Positions 1-8,038 of a stretch of DNA of 38,735 nt are shown here, piece by piece; the first letter of the stretch is position 1; each line of letters begins with the position of its first letter. Location of the stretch: assembly GCA_964458125.1 (NCBI GenBank), contig CAYWHE010000006.1, positions 1 through 38,735 of the forward strand. The letters are read 5' to 3'. A model generated the notes under the pieces. The model saw nothing but the letters and a program-made list of their open reading frames with translations, had not been told where the DNA came from and ran no database searches. The stretch is from CAYWHE01 sp964458125 (GTDB taxonomy: Bacteria; Bacteroidota; Bacteroidia; AKYH767-A; OLB10). The position numbers were made by a program, and so were the translations under genes.

Positions 1-1
1 A

Positions 2-193
2 AGCCGCAGCAAATTTCATCAGGCCGGCTTGATCCCGGGCGAAAAACCAGGATCCGGTGATATTCCCGGCAACCTGGTTCGGATGAAAATGGTTTCCCGT
101 AAAATCCTGCTGCCGTATTTCAACGCTGGTGCGGGGCTTACCCCGGGAACGATACGTGAAGCCGTAAAGGCTTCAAGGCAAACAACAGCTTGA
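2..193 (+). CDS. C-terminal end of an unidentified protein (5' end outside window)
   Basis: A frame open from the first bases gives 63 residues and ends in TGA, only 5 bases before the stop of the convergent TerC gene. The end is basic (KASRQTTA) and carries a Gly/Pro-rich stretch (NAGAGLTPGTIREAV). I do not recognise a family. The tight tail-to-tail packing with the next gene favours coding. However, one reverse-strand frame is also open across most of this short stretch, so the call rests mainly on arrangement and more natural residue composition. Confidence 0.4.
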   Translation, partial: SRSKFHQAGLIPGEKPGSGDIPGNLVRMKMVSRKILLPYFNAGAGLTPGTIREAVKASRQTTA

Positions 194-198
194 TTCAC

Positions 199-930
199 TC
201 ACGGCTTTTTATAAAGGACATTTCGCAGCCTGATGTTGAGAAGTTCCACCACCACGCTGAAAGCCATGGCGACATAAACGTAGCTTTTATCCACATGCAG
301 GTGCAGGCTTTCCGCGATCAGCAATCCCCCTATCACCACCAGGAAAACCAATGCCAGCATCTTGATGGTCGGGAATTTTTCGATAAACTCAGAAACGTAA
401 GGAGCAAACAGGATCATAACGATCATGGCAGCAATAACAGCCAGTACCATGATGGAAATCTGGTTGGACAGCCCGACAGCGGTGAGAATGGAATCAAACG
501 AAAAAACAATGTCAATCAGGGTGATCTGAAAAATGGCCTGGGCCATGGTCATCTGCCTGGCTTTTGGTCCTTCTTCCTGGTCGGCAATTTTAAATTTGTG
601 ATAGATCTCCTTGACGGTTTTAATGACCAGGAATACCCCGCCTGCAAAAAGGATGATGTCCCTGCCGCTGACCCCGAAACTGCCAATGGTGAACAACGGC
701 TCCACCAGGTGAGCGATCCAGGAAATGGTGAAGAGCAGAATAATCCGCGCCAGGAGGGCCAGCGTCAAACCCAGCAGTCGTGCCCTTTTCTGGTCCTTTT
801 TAGGCAGGTACCCGCATAAAATGGCGATGAAAATGATGTTGTCGATACCCAGCACAATTTCCATGACCACCAGCGTGACCAGGCTGATCAGGCCCTCGGC
901 GGATAATAGGGGTTCAAAAAATTCTGTCAT
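199..930 (-). CDS. TerC family integral membrane protein
   Basis: This 243-aa protein has about seven hydrophobic segments and the two TerC signatures. The first is LGIDNIIF near residue 28, the second FSFDSILTAVG near residue 143; each puts an acidic residue inside a membrane helix. The TerC/YjbE/Alx family is linked to tellurite resistance and, in better studied members, to manganese export and metal homeostasis. A role in metal-ion handling in the inner membrane is therefore inferred, not shown. The length is typical of the short TerC form without extra CBS or CorC domains. The ATG at 930 lies just downstream of a near-perfect Bacteroidota promoter, which supports the start. The gene stands alone, convergent with the fragment at 2-193. 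Confidence 0.9.
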   Translation of the reverse strand: MTEFFEPLLSAEGLISLVTLVVMEIVLGIDNIIFIAILCGYLPKKDQKRARLLGLTLALLARIILLFTISWIAHLVEPLFTIGSFGVSGRDIILFAGGVFLVIKTVKEIYHKFKIADQEEGPKARQMTMAQAIFQITLIDIVFSFDSILTAVGLSNQISIMVLAVIAAMIVMILFAPYVSEFIEKFPTIKMLALVFLVVIGGLLIAESLHLHVDKSYVYVAMAFSVVVELLNIRLRNVLYKKP

Positions 931-948
931 GTGATAAATTCAGGATTG

Positions 949-980
949 CAAACGTAAGGCATTCCTGAAAATTCGCCAAA
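949..980 (-). promoter_or_regulatory. Bacteroidota-type promoter of the TerC gene
   Basis: On the reverse strand the -33 box TTTG (977-980) is followed by exactly 20 nt and then TACGTTTG (949-956), matching the TAnnTTTG -7 consensus. The transcript should start near 942, about a dozen bases before the ATG. Confidence 0.68.
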
Positions 981-1035
981 TCCGCAAAAAAGAAATGCTT
1001 GTGAAGTGAACTGAGGAGGGTTGCCAGCGGGCCTG

Positions 1036-2421
1036 TTACCGCAGGATAACAATTTTCCTGATGTAAACATCCCGGTTTCCCGGTCCGGACAGGATTGTCT
1101 GAAGCATAAAAAAACCAGGCTTCAGCTGCGACAACCGGATGGATTCATGAAGGGGAATTCCGGGCATGAGTTTCCTCTCTTCGCGCAGCACCTCGCGTCC
1201 GTCTGTTTCATATAGGATAAAGGTTACCTGATCCCGGTCCGCATCCATACCGGTCACGGTCAGCCATTCATCAGCCGGTACAGGGGTTACCTGAAGCCGG
1301 TGCGGCGGCTGATTTTCAACTCCTCCGGCTCCCGGGCTTATCCTGTACAGGATTCCCGAGGGGCCGCCATGCATGACATACAGGAAACCTTCGGGGCTTT
1401 TCTGAATGGCCGTCAGGTAATTGGCGAATCCGTTTCCGAAATTAAAGACCAGGCTGCATCCGGTAATGGTGTCGTAAACCGGGACATGACCGGTGGTCAG
1501 CTCATAGATATAACCGTTGTTAAAAATATCCACCAGGATATGCCGGTTGAACTGGGGAAATACCGTGTCGGCATAAAACAGGATACCCGTTGGGGCCACC
1601 GTTGGCGTCCAGGAAAAAAGCGGGTCTTCGTAAAGCGGGTTATTGGCCATCCCGGTTACTACGGGCCATCCGTAATTCCTTCCGGGGTGAATCATGTTCA
1701 CCTCATCATCCTGGGCCGGGCCGTTTTCCGTGGCATAAAGGGAATCATTGAGCGGGCTAAAGGTAAAATCAAAACTGTTGCGGAGCCCGTAGGCCCAGAT
1801 CCTGTCATCGTTTCCGGTGGCCGGGTTACCGTCATCATAAAAAGGATTATCCGTGGGAATGGTTCCGTCCGTGTGAATGCGTAAAATTTTTCCATACGGG
1901 TTGTCCGTCAGCTGGGCATCGGCCTGGCTGGTATTGTCGCCTATGCTGACGAAAAGCATATTGCTCACCGCATGCGGGAAATGAATGTTCCCGCCCAGGT
2001 GGTTGTTGCCCAACTGGGGAATGTCCAGGATTATAAATGGGCCTGTAAGCAGGTTATTATTTTCCGTCAGCCGCAAAACCCGCATCCGGGCCTGGGTGGA
2101 GGTACCGTTCGAATCGAAATGATTGTAATAGACATACACAAAATGATTGACGGGAAACTGCGGATCCAGGCAAAGCCCGAGCATGCCGCATTCTCCATAA
2201 TCAAAAGTGCTGTCGCTGATATCGTACATGGTTTGAATGAAATTTCCACCGGTATCGTATGCCTGCACCAGTCCCTCTTTCAGGGTTATAAAAATCCTTT
2301 CGTCCGGGGTCCTTTCAAAAGCGATGGGATTATTCAATCCTGTTACCAGGGGTGAAATGGAATATTGTGCGGCAGTGGCTGCGGGAAGGAAAAGCAGGAG
2401 CAAGAAATTTCTTACGGTCAT
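1036..2421 (-). CDS. Secreted PQQ-type glucose/sorbosone dehydrogenase-like protein with T9SS sorting domain
   Basis: The 461-aa protein starts with a clear signal peptide (hydrophobic run FLLLLFLP, then AATAAQ). It continues as a six-bladed propeller of the glucose/sorbosone dehydrogenase (GSDH, YliI/Asd-like) family, with landmarks ECGMLGLCLDP, NHLGGNIHF and GRNYGWPVVTG. Family members oxidise aldose sugars with pyrroloquinoline quinone in the periplasm or outside the cell; the substrate cannot be told here. The last ~85 residues (from LQVTPVPADEW to YIRKIVILR) form a type A T9SS C-terminal domain, so the protein should be exported and surface-anchored or released. The frame extends upstream to an ATG at 2478 and a TTG at 2493, but I chose the ATG at 2421 because it places the signal peptide at the N-terminus. 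It is divergent from the CBS gene. Confidence 0.85.
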   Translation of the reverse strand: MTVRNFLLLLFLPAATAAQYSISPLVTGLNNPIAFERTPDERIFITLKEGLVQAYDTGGNFIQTMYDISDSTFDYGECGMLGLCLDPQFPVNHFVYVYYNHFDSNGTSTQARMRVLRLTENNNLLTGPFIILDIPQLGNNHLGGNIHFPHAVSNMLFVSIGDNTSQADAQLTDNPYGKILRIHTDGTIPTDNPFYDDGNPATGNDDRIWAYGLRNSFDFTFSPLNDSLYATENGPAQDDEVNMIHPGRNYGWPVVTGMANNPLYEDPLFSWTPTVAPTGILFYADTVFPQFNRHILVDIFNNGYIYELTTGHVPVYDTITGCSLVFNFGNGFANYLTAIQKSPEGFLYVMHGGPSGILYRISPGAGGVENQPPHRLQVTPVPADEWLTVTGMDADRDQVTFILYETDGREVLREERKLMPGIPLHESIRLSQLKPGFFMLQTILSGPGNRDVYIRKIVILR

Positions 2422-2579
2422 CAGGATTCCGGCTAATGGGTTTAATGGGCTGACAGGTAAACGCAGGTTTGAACTCATCCGTATATCCGGCAAATTACTA
2501 AATTCGCAGGCTGATTAAAGTTTAAAAGTAATCGTTTTATTCTGTTTTCCCATTTTATACCATTTAATTCCTATTGTTT

Positions 2580-3944
2580 ATGTATTGCAATAACATCCTG
2601 GAAGCCATCGGCAACACCCCCCTGGTCAGGCTGAACCGTGTGACGGCCGGCGTTCCGGCAACCGTACTGGCCAAAGTGGAAACGTTTAACCCCGGCAATT
2701 CCATCAAGGACCGCATGGCCCTTAAAATGATTGAAGACGCTGAAAAGGCCGGCATCCTGAAACCGGGCGGGACCATCATCGAAGGCACCTCGGGGAATAC
2801 CGGCATGGGCCTGGCCATAGCGGCCATCGTGAAGGGATACAAGTGCATCTTTACCACTACCGACAAGCAATCGAAGGAAAAAGTGGATGCCCTGAAGGCC
2901 TTCGGGGCCGAAGTGATTGTTTGTCCCACCAACGTTGAGCCCGAGGACCCGCGATCCTATTATTCCGTTGCGGCCCGCCTCAACCGGGAAACGCCAAACT
3001 CTTTTTATCCCAACCAGTACGACAACCCTTCCAACACCCTGGCGCATTACGAACAAACAGGTCCGGAGATCTGGAAACAGACGGATGGAAAAATCACCCA
3101 CCTCGTTGTCGGTGTGGGAACCGGCGGTACCATTTGCGGTACGGCTAAATTTCTGAAGGAAAAAAATCCGGACATTAAAATCTGGGGAATAGACACCTAC
3201 GGATCCGTTTTTAAAAAATATAAGGAAACCGGCATTTTCGATAAAAATGAAATTTATCCTTACGTTACCGAGGGCATCGGGGAAGACTTTTTACCGAAGA
3301 ATGTGGACTTCAGCCTGATCGACCTGTTCGAAAAGGTTACCGACCGGGATGCGGCCCTGATGACCCGTGAAATTGTGCAAAAGGAAGGCATCTGGGTCGG
3401 AAATTCGGCCGGATCGGCTGTGGCCGGCCTGCTGCAGCTCAAAGATAAGCTGAAACCATCCGATGTGGTGGTGGTGATTTTTCACGACCATGGCACCCGT
3501 TATCTTGCCAAAATATTTAATGACGACTGGATGCGCAAAATGGGTTACCTCGATAAAAAGGGAATGACAGCACAGGATCTGGTAGCGTCCCGTAAAAATA
3601 TTGAACTGGTCACCATGCAAAAATCCGGCACGATAGGCGAGGCCCTGAAGCTGATTACGGAAAATAACTTTTCCCAGATTCCGGTCACCAGCGATGACCG
3701 GGTGGTGGGGTCCATATACGAAAACCTGGTGCTGAACAAGATCCTGGAAAACCCGGAATCGAAAAACCTGACCGTGGAAACCATTATGCAGGAAGCGCTT
3801 CCATTCGTGGATATTTCCACCACCATTGAAGCTTTGTCCAAAATGATCACCCCGGAGAAAAGTGCGGTACTGGTCAAGGACTTCAAAGCCAACCGCAATT
3901 ATATCATTACCCGTTTCGATATCGCCGAAGCCCTGGCCCGTTAA
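2580..3944 (+). CDS. cbs: Cystathionine beta-synthase (PLP domain plus C-terminal CBS pair)
   Basis: The 454-aa protein has a fold-type II PLP domain (roughly residues 1-320). It shows the PLP lysine in NSIKDR (K43), the substrate loop GTSGNTG (69-75) and the phosphate-binding glycine loop GVGTGGT. A CBS (Bateman) pair occupies roughly residues 335-454. The expected reaction is condensation of serine with homocysteine to cystathionine in the cytoplasm; a cysteine synthase activity with O-acetylserine cannot be excluded. The N-terminal haem domain of animal CBS is absent, as in other bacterial members. The CBS pair suggests control by an adenosyl ligand, by analogy only. The frame can be opened at a TTG (2574), but the ATG at 2580 is preferred. 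The next gene starts 13 bases after the stop, so the two are likely co-transcribed. Confidence 0.88.
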   Translation: MYCNNILEAIGNTPLVRLNRVTAGVPATVLAKVETFNPGNSIKDRMALKMIEDAEKAGILKPGGTIIEGTSGNTGMGLAIAAIVKGYKCIFTTTDKQSKEKVDALKAFGAEVIVCPTNVEPEDPRSYYSVAARLNRETPNSFYPNQYDNPSNTLAHYEQTGPEIWKQTDGKITHLVVGVGTGGTICGTAKFLKEKNPDIKIWGIDTYGSVFKKYKETGIFDKNEIYPYVTEGIGEDFLPKNVDFSLIDLFEKVTDRDAALMTREIVQKEGIWVGNSAGSAVAGLLQLKDKLKPSDVVVVIFHDHGTRYLAKIFNDDWMRKMGYLDKKGMTAQDLVASRKNIELVTMQKSGTIGEALKLITENNFSQIPVTSDDRVVGSIYENLVLNKILENPESKNLTVETIMQEALPFVDISTTIEALSKMITPEKSAVLVKDFKANRNYIITRFDIAEALAR

Positions 3945-3957
3945 TTTTTTTATTGTT

Positions 3958-4749
3958 TTGACAGTATCCGATCAGACCGGCCGCAGGATGGAAGTACCCG
4001 GTTCGCCGGTTCGAATTGTTTCATTGGTACCTTCCCAGACGGAATATTTATCGGACCTGGGGCTGGAAGACCGGATTGCCGGAATCACGAAGTTCTGCAT
4101 TCATCCTTCCGCTTTGTTTAAAAGCAAACCCCATGTTGGCGGCACCAAAAACCCCAGCCTGGCCAAAATCCGTTTTTTAAAACCGGACCTGATCATCGGC
4201 AACCGGGAAGAGAATGATAAGGCCATGATGGAGACGCTTATGCAGGAATTCCCGGTATGGATCAGCGATGTCCGCAGCCTGAACGGGGCGTTGGAAATGA
4301 TGACCATGATCGGCACACTGACGGGAAAGCCAGTCGAAGCAGAAGGCATAACGGAATCCGTTAAACGTTCGTTTGAAAAACTGGAACGGGAAAAGCGGGT
4401 GCTAAACGTGCCGGCCAGGCGAGCCGCTTATATCATCTGGAAAGATCCGCTCATGACGGTGAATGGAGATACCTTTATTCATGAGATGATGCACAGGGCC
4501 GGTTTTGAAAATATATTTTCCGGTGAACAGCAGCGTTATCCGGTAATCACCATGAAGCAGCTGCAGGAAAAACGACCGGACATGATCCTGATGTCTTCCG
4601 AGCCATTTCCATTTAAACAGCCGCATGTACGCGACATGAACCTGCAGCTACCGGCCGCCGAGGTAATGCTTGTGGACGGAGAACTGTTCAGCTGGTATGG
4701 TTCCAGACTCCGGTTTTCAGCGGATTACCTGCAATCGCTCTGGCCGTAA
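3958..4749 (+). CDS. BtuF-like helical-backbone metal/cobalamin receptor without signal peptide
   Basis: This 263-aa protein matches the helical-backbone periplasmic-binding fold (BtuF/FepB/TroA-like). The strand RIVSLVPSQTEYLSDLG is followed by GITKFC, VGGTKNPS, the helix region KPDLIIGN, then KRPDMILMSSEPFPF near the C-terminus. Relatives bind vitamin B12 or ferric siderophores for ABC importers. Here there is no signal peptide or lipobox and no permease or ATPase gene nearby. It therefore probably stays in the cytoplasm, and its ligand is unknown. The frame overlaps the end of the CBS gene, but no ATG fits; the TTG at 3958, 13 bases after that stop, is the most sensible start. Position behind CBS hints at a link to sulfur or B12 metabolism, as inference only. 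Confidence 0.72.
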   Translation: MTVSDQTGRRMEVPGSPVRIVSLVPSQTEYLSDLGLEDRIAGITKFCIHPSALFKSKPHVGGTKNPSLAKIRFLKPDLIIGNREENDKAMMETLMQEFPVWISDVRSLNGALEMMTMIGTLTGKPVEAEGITESVKRSFEKLEREKRVLNVPARRAAYIIWKDPLMTVNGDTFIHEMMHRAGFENIFSGEQQRYPVITMKQLQEKRPDMILMSSEPFPFKQPHVRDMNLQLPAAEVMLVDGELFSWYGSRLRFSADYLQSLWP

Positions 4750-4766
4750 ACAAACCATTAATTTCA

Positions 4767-4774
4767 TATTTTTG
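4767..4774 (+). promoter_or_regulatory. Possible -7 box for the patatin gene
   Basis: TATTTTTG matches the TAnnTTTG -7 element, but no good TTTG lies 19-20 nt upstream. It would give a leader of about 57 nt before the ATG at 4838. Confidence 0.35.
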
Positions 4775-4837
4775 CGGGCCGCGGTTCCGGTCAAATCGTT
4801 TGATGCTCCCGAATCCCTCCATTCTCTGGAAATGCAT

Positions 4838-7129
4838 ATGCCACGCCTGAAAAAAATCATTTACCTGATGCTGTTCTTTCTTTCCGGGCAGGCATCCGCT
4901 CAACGGGTCGGGCTGGTGCTGAGCGGCGGCGGAGCCAGGGGAATGACCCATATCGGTGTGATTAAGGCCCTGGAGGAAAATAACATCCCCATCGATTACA
5001 TCACCGGAACCTCGGCCGGGGCGCTGGTGGGATGTCTGTACGCGGCCGGTTTTACACCCGAGCAGATGGAGCGGATGGTGACCTCCAGCAAGTTTGGAGA
5101 ATGGGCCTCAGGAAAACGGGATGAAGACCTCGACTATTATTTCGTCAAGCAAACCAGCGATGCCGGCTGGGTTCGCTTCAAGCTGTCGCTGGACTCCCTG
5201 TTGCAACTGACGTTTATAAACAGCATCATCAACTCTTCCGCCATTGATTTTAACCTGTTGGAAATGCTGAGCCCGCCCATTGCCAGGGCCCAGTATGATT
5301 TTGACCGGTTACTGGTTCCCTTCCGATGCGTGGCCGCCGACATCGTTGCCAAGGAACCCGTCATCCTCTCGAAGGGGGATCTTGCTCAGGCCGTGCGCGC
5401 ATCCATGGCCTTTCCCGTTTATTTTACACCTGTCATCACAGACGGAAAAATCATGTATGACGGGGGTATCTATAATAATTTCCCGGTCGACATCATGCAA
5501 AAGGATTTTAATCCCGATGTGATTATTGGGGTGAATGCCGGTGGATATACCGAAGTGCCGGTTGAAAACAACCTGCTGAACCAGTTTAAGACCATGCTGG
5601 TTCAAACCACCCATTATACGGTGAACCGCGACAGCGATATCCTGCTTGAACCGCGTGTTGGCAAATACGGGGTGTTTGAATTTAAAAATATAAAGGCCGC
5701 CATCGACTCAGGCTATGATGAAACGATCCGCAACCTGGACAAGATCAGGAGCGTCATCAGCCGGCGGGCCTCCCCGGAAGAAATGAAGTTGAAAAGAAGC
5801 AGCTTTCTCACCGGTATGCATGGCCTGGTCATCGATCGCATCAGGGTCAGGGGCCTGGATGAACGCAGGGCCGGTTATATCCGGAAAAGACTGAAGCCCT
5901 ATGCCAATTCAGTCATCAGCATGAACGAGCTCCGGATAAATTATTTTAAGCTGGTGGCAGATGATAATATCCGGTATATTTTTCCTACCCTGATTTTCAA
6001 TCCGGTTTCCGGGTATTATGATTTATACCTGGATATTAAAAGAGAGAAGGACCTGCGCATTGACTTCGGCGGAAATTTTTCCTCCCGCCCCATCAGCTAT
6101 GCCTTTGTCGGACTTCAATATAATTTCTGGAGGACCAATGCGATGAAGCTGAACCTGAACGCCTATTTCGGCAAACTGTATACTTCAGGGCATATCAGGC
6201 TTCGTTATGATGTGCCCGGCAAGTTTCCCTTTTACATCGAACCTTCTTTCACCATCAACAACCTCGATTATTACCGGAGCAGCAACGCCTTTATTGCCGA
6301 TCTTAAACCCAGTTACCTCGTGGAGTACGACAGGAACTATGCCTTATCTGTTGGTATCCCGGCAAGGAATAAAGGAAAACTGGAATTTCAGGGAGAGTCG
6401 TTCCGCCTTTCGGATAAGTATTACCAGACCCGGTATTTCCTGGAGAGCGATACGGCCGACCGTACGCGCTTTGATGGTTTGAGTTGTGCCCTTCATTTCG
6501 ACCGCAGCACCCTGAACCGGAAAATGTATGCCGACCAGGGAACCTATTTCGGCATACGGGCCCGGTATGTGGAAGGGCGGGAAGAAACCACACTGGGTTC
6601 CACATCCGTCAGCCGCGATACGATTTATAAATTTAACCACTGGTTTCAGTTGCGAATGACCTGGGACAATTACTTCGACCGCATCGGAAGGCTGAAGTTC
6701 GGGTTTTATGCCGATGTGCTGTTTTCCAACCAGCCTTTTTTTGCCAATTACACCGCCAGTATCCTGGCCGCTCCCGCCTTTCAACCCTTGCAGGAAACGA
6801 AAACCCTGCTGCTTGAAAAATTCAGCGCCCATAATTATATGGGTGCAGGACTGAAGAATGTATTCAATATCCGGAGTGATTTTGACGCCAGGCTGGAAGG
6901 GTATGTATTCCAGCCCTTTCAGTCCATCGAGCAAAACCCCCTCACCCTGAAGGCGCGTTATGCAGAAGCCTTCAGCAACCGCTATTTTCTGGCCACCTTC
7001 GGGCTGGTTTACCACAGCCCGGTCGGACCCATCAGCTTGAGCGTGAATTATTACGATAAGAATGAAAAACCTTTTTCCGTCCTGTTCCATTTCGGTTATA
7101 TCATCTTCAACAGGAAATCGCTGGAATAA
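4838..7129 (+). CDS. Patatin-like phospholipase fused to BamA-type outer-membrane barrel
   Basis: The 763-aa protein carries a signal peptide (MPRLKK then a hydrophobic run ending in ASAQ). A patatin domain follows at about residues 22-290: oxyanion loop GGGARG (30-35), nucleophile elbow GTSAG (Ser59) and the catalytic Asp in DGG (D208). A POTRA-like segment around residue 325 (IDRIRVRGLDE) leads into an Omp85/BamA-type beta barrel of about 400 residues. The layout resembles PlpD-like type Vd systems and the common Bacteroidota patatin-bacterial surface antigen fusions. It should sit in the outer membrane and cleave acyl esters of lipids, with the patatin domain secreted or periplasmic. The frame extends upstream to 4670 inside the previous gene; ATGs at 4832 and 4838 both fit, and the second has better spacing from GGA. 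Confidence 0.9.
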   Translation: MPRLKKIIYLMLFFLSGQASAQRVGLVLSGGGARGMTHIGVIKALEENNIPIDYITGTSAGALVGCLYAAGFTPEQMERMVTSSKFGEWASGKRDEDLDYYFVKQTSDAGWVRFKLSLDSLLQLTFINSIINSSAIDFNLLEMLSPPIARAQYDFDRLLVPFRCVAADIVAKEPVILSKGDLAQAVRASMAFPVYFTPVITDGKIMYDGGIYNNFPVDIMQKDFNPDVIIGVNAGGYTEVPVENNLLNQFKTMLVQTTHYTVNRDSDILLEPRVGKYGVFEFKNIKAAIDSGYDETIRNLDKIRSVISRRASPEEMKLKRSSFLTGMHGLVIDRIRVRGLDERRAGYIRKRLKPYANSVISMNELRINYFKLVADDNIRYIFPTLIFNPVSGYYDLYLDIKREKDLRIDFGGNFSSRPISYAFVGLQYNFWRTNAMKLNLNAYFGKLYTSGHIRLRYDVPGKFPFYIEPSFTINNLDYYRSSNAFIADLKPSYLVEYDRNYALSVGIPARNKGKLEFQGESFRLSDKYYQTRYFLESDTADRTRFDGLSCALHFDRSTLNRKMYADQGTYFGIRARYVEGREETTLGSTSVSRDTIYKFNHWFQLRMTWDNYFDRIGRLKFGFYADVLFSNQPFFANYTASILAAPAFQPLQETKTLLLEKFSAHNYMGAGLKNVFNIRSDFDARLEGYVFQPFQSIEQNPLTLKARYAEAFSNRYFLATFGLVYHSPVGPISLSVNYYDKNEKPFSVLFHFGYIIFNRKSLE

Positions 7130-7218
7130 AAGCGGATAAACCACACGCCCCTGAAAAAAGGTGACAGGGAAGGATACAGTTTGCTATAATTCGCTAACAA
7201 ATCATGAAAAAATCATTT

Positions 7219-7249
7219 TTTGATTCAAGAATTGAATTTAATAACTTTG
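7219..7249 (+). promoter_or_regulatory. Consensus Bacteroidota promoter
   Basis: TTTG (7219-7222), 19 nt, then TAACTTTG (7242-7249) matches both promoter boxes. Transcription should start close to 7255-7257, right where an inverted repeat begins. The first gene-sized ORF downstream starts at 7342. Confidence 0.65.
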
Positions 7250-7254
7250 CCCAT

Positions 7255-7319
7255 AGCGAATCATTGATCACGAGGATACCGGTCTGCCAATTACTTCAGC
7301 GGTAGTATCATTATTCGCT
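7255..7319 (+). ncRNA. Predicted structured 5' leader or small RNA
   Basis: AGCGAAT (7255-7261) pairs exactly with ATTCGCT (7313-7319), closing a domain of about 65 nt. Inside it GATA (7275-7278) pairs with TATC (7306-7309), and CTGCC (7284-7288) pairs with GGTAG (7301-7305) with one wobble. The outer stem begins at the predicted transcription start. A short hairpin GATGA-TAG-TCATC (7341-7353) covers the ATG of the next ORF. A third copy of ATTCGCTA lies upstream of the promoter at 7189-7196. It matches no riboswitch class I recognise. Evidence is base pairing only. Confidence 0.35.
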
Positions 7320-7341
7320 GAATCATTAACTGTATAATGGG

Positions 7342-7740
7342 ATGATAGTCATCAGACTCCTGAACAAAACTGCACCAAAATCCTGTTCAACCGGATTCCT
7401 GCTTGGCGTTGCAATTGTCCTCCTGGTTTCCGGGATTGAAGCCATTCCCCGAAATCATCAGGCAGCCTCTGTCCAATTCCTTTCCGGTGAGAATGTACAG
7501 CTGGCAGCAGAGTCGTTCGACCACATGTCATTCAGCCGGGAGGAGGGTAAAATCCATATTTGCAATATGGTTAAGATCGCCCATGCCATTAAACTTATCA
7601 AATCGCGAATTCCGGCACCTGAAGCCATATGCCAGTGTGCCATGGAAACCCATTATGCGGATGATTTTTTTCGCGGAATTGCCGATTCTGTTTTTCAGCA
7701 TATCCCGCTTCATTTGATCCATTGTATTTTCCTGATTTGA
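7342..7740 (+). CDS. Hypothetical protein, doubtful, with N-terminal hydrophobic segment
   Basis: A 132-codon ORF lies behind a good promoter and a foldable leader. Its N-terminus looks like a signal peptide or anchor: basic start, then GFLLGVAIVLLVSGIEAI near residues 18-35. The rest is unremarkable, with a Cys pair (CQC) near residue 97 and no recognised motif. Other frames on both strands are open here too, including a 64-codon reverse ORF (7528-7722) with reasonable codon use. Coding is therefore not proven. If it is not a protein, the promoter at 7219 would serve a long untranslated RNA or the microprotein at 7832. Confidence 0.38.
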   Translation: MIVIRLLNKTAPKSCSTGFLLGVAIVLLVSGIEAIPRNHQAASVQFLSGENVQLAAESFDHMSFSREEGKIHICNMVKIAHAIKLIKSRIPAPEAICQCAMETHYADDFFRGIADSVFQHIPLHLIHCIFLI

Positions 7741-7831
7741 TTTAAACTTTTTTCAGGCTTCCTCAAATTATAAGGACGGCCAGGGCTTTTTCCGGACCGG
7801 TAATCCGGTTCAATTTTATCAATTAGGATCC

Positions 7832-7948
7832 ATGAATGTTATGAAACAGTTTACACAAAAAGACGAAAAAAGCAGGAATTTACTATTGCCATTCATCCTG
7901 TTCATTGTGATGGTGGCAACCATTATAGTGATTACTATATTAAAATGA
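7832..7948 (+). CDS. 38-aa single-span membrane microprotein
   Basis: The reading frame ATG to TGA encodes 38 residues: a polar, charged N-terminal third (KQFTQKDEKSRN) followed by one strongly hydrophobic helix (LLLPFILFIVMVATIIVITI) ending in LK. The shape is that of a small inner-membrane protein with the N-terminus in the cytoplasm. An AGGA at 7825-7828 sits upstream, and a second in-frame ATG at 7841 is an alternative start. A hairpin with a T-run begins six bases after the stop, which supports a real 3' end. I know no named family. It could be a small stress or regulatory membrane protein or a type I toxin-like peptide; neither is shown. Confidence 0.55.
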   Translation: MNVMKQFTQKDEKSRNLLLPFILFIVMVATIIVITILK

Positions 7949-7953
7949 ACAGG

Positions 7954-7982
7954 AACCCGGGAGGAAATGCACCGGGGTTTTT
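7954..7982 (+). terminator. Intrinsic terminator after the microprotein gene
   Basis: AACCCGG (7954-7960) pairs with CCGGGGTT (7972-7979) with a single bulged G, and is followed by a short T-run. It lies directly behind the stop at 7948. Confidence 0.55.
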
Positions 7983-8000
7983 GAATTGAACTTCCATTCC

Positions 8001-8026
8001 GGACTGTTTCCAGATGGAAACGGTCC
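8001..8026. other. Strong hairpin of unknown role
   Basis: GGACTGTTTCC pairs with GGAAACGGTCC over 11 bp (one G-T wobble) around the loop AGAT. No T-run follows on the forward strand. It sits 12 bases before the terminator-like hairpin at 8039-8070, so the pair resembles the 3' end of a small RNA. Confidence 0.45.
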
Positions 8027-8038
8027 AATGAAAATATG

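Noticed and set aside
190..819. 209-codon forward ORF opposite TerC
   Set aside because: His/Gln/Asn-rich antisense of hydrophobic helices; TerC motifs are on the other strand.
6344..7144. 266-codon reverse ORF opposite the patatin-BamA barrel
   Set aside because: Antisense to a barrel with clear family features and of unnatural composition.
7528..7722. 64-codon reverse ORF with ordinary codon use
   Set aside because: No recognisable motif and no reverse promoter upstream. The forward frame has a promoter, so I only noted it as an alternative.
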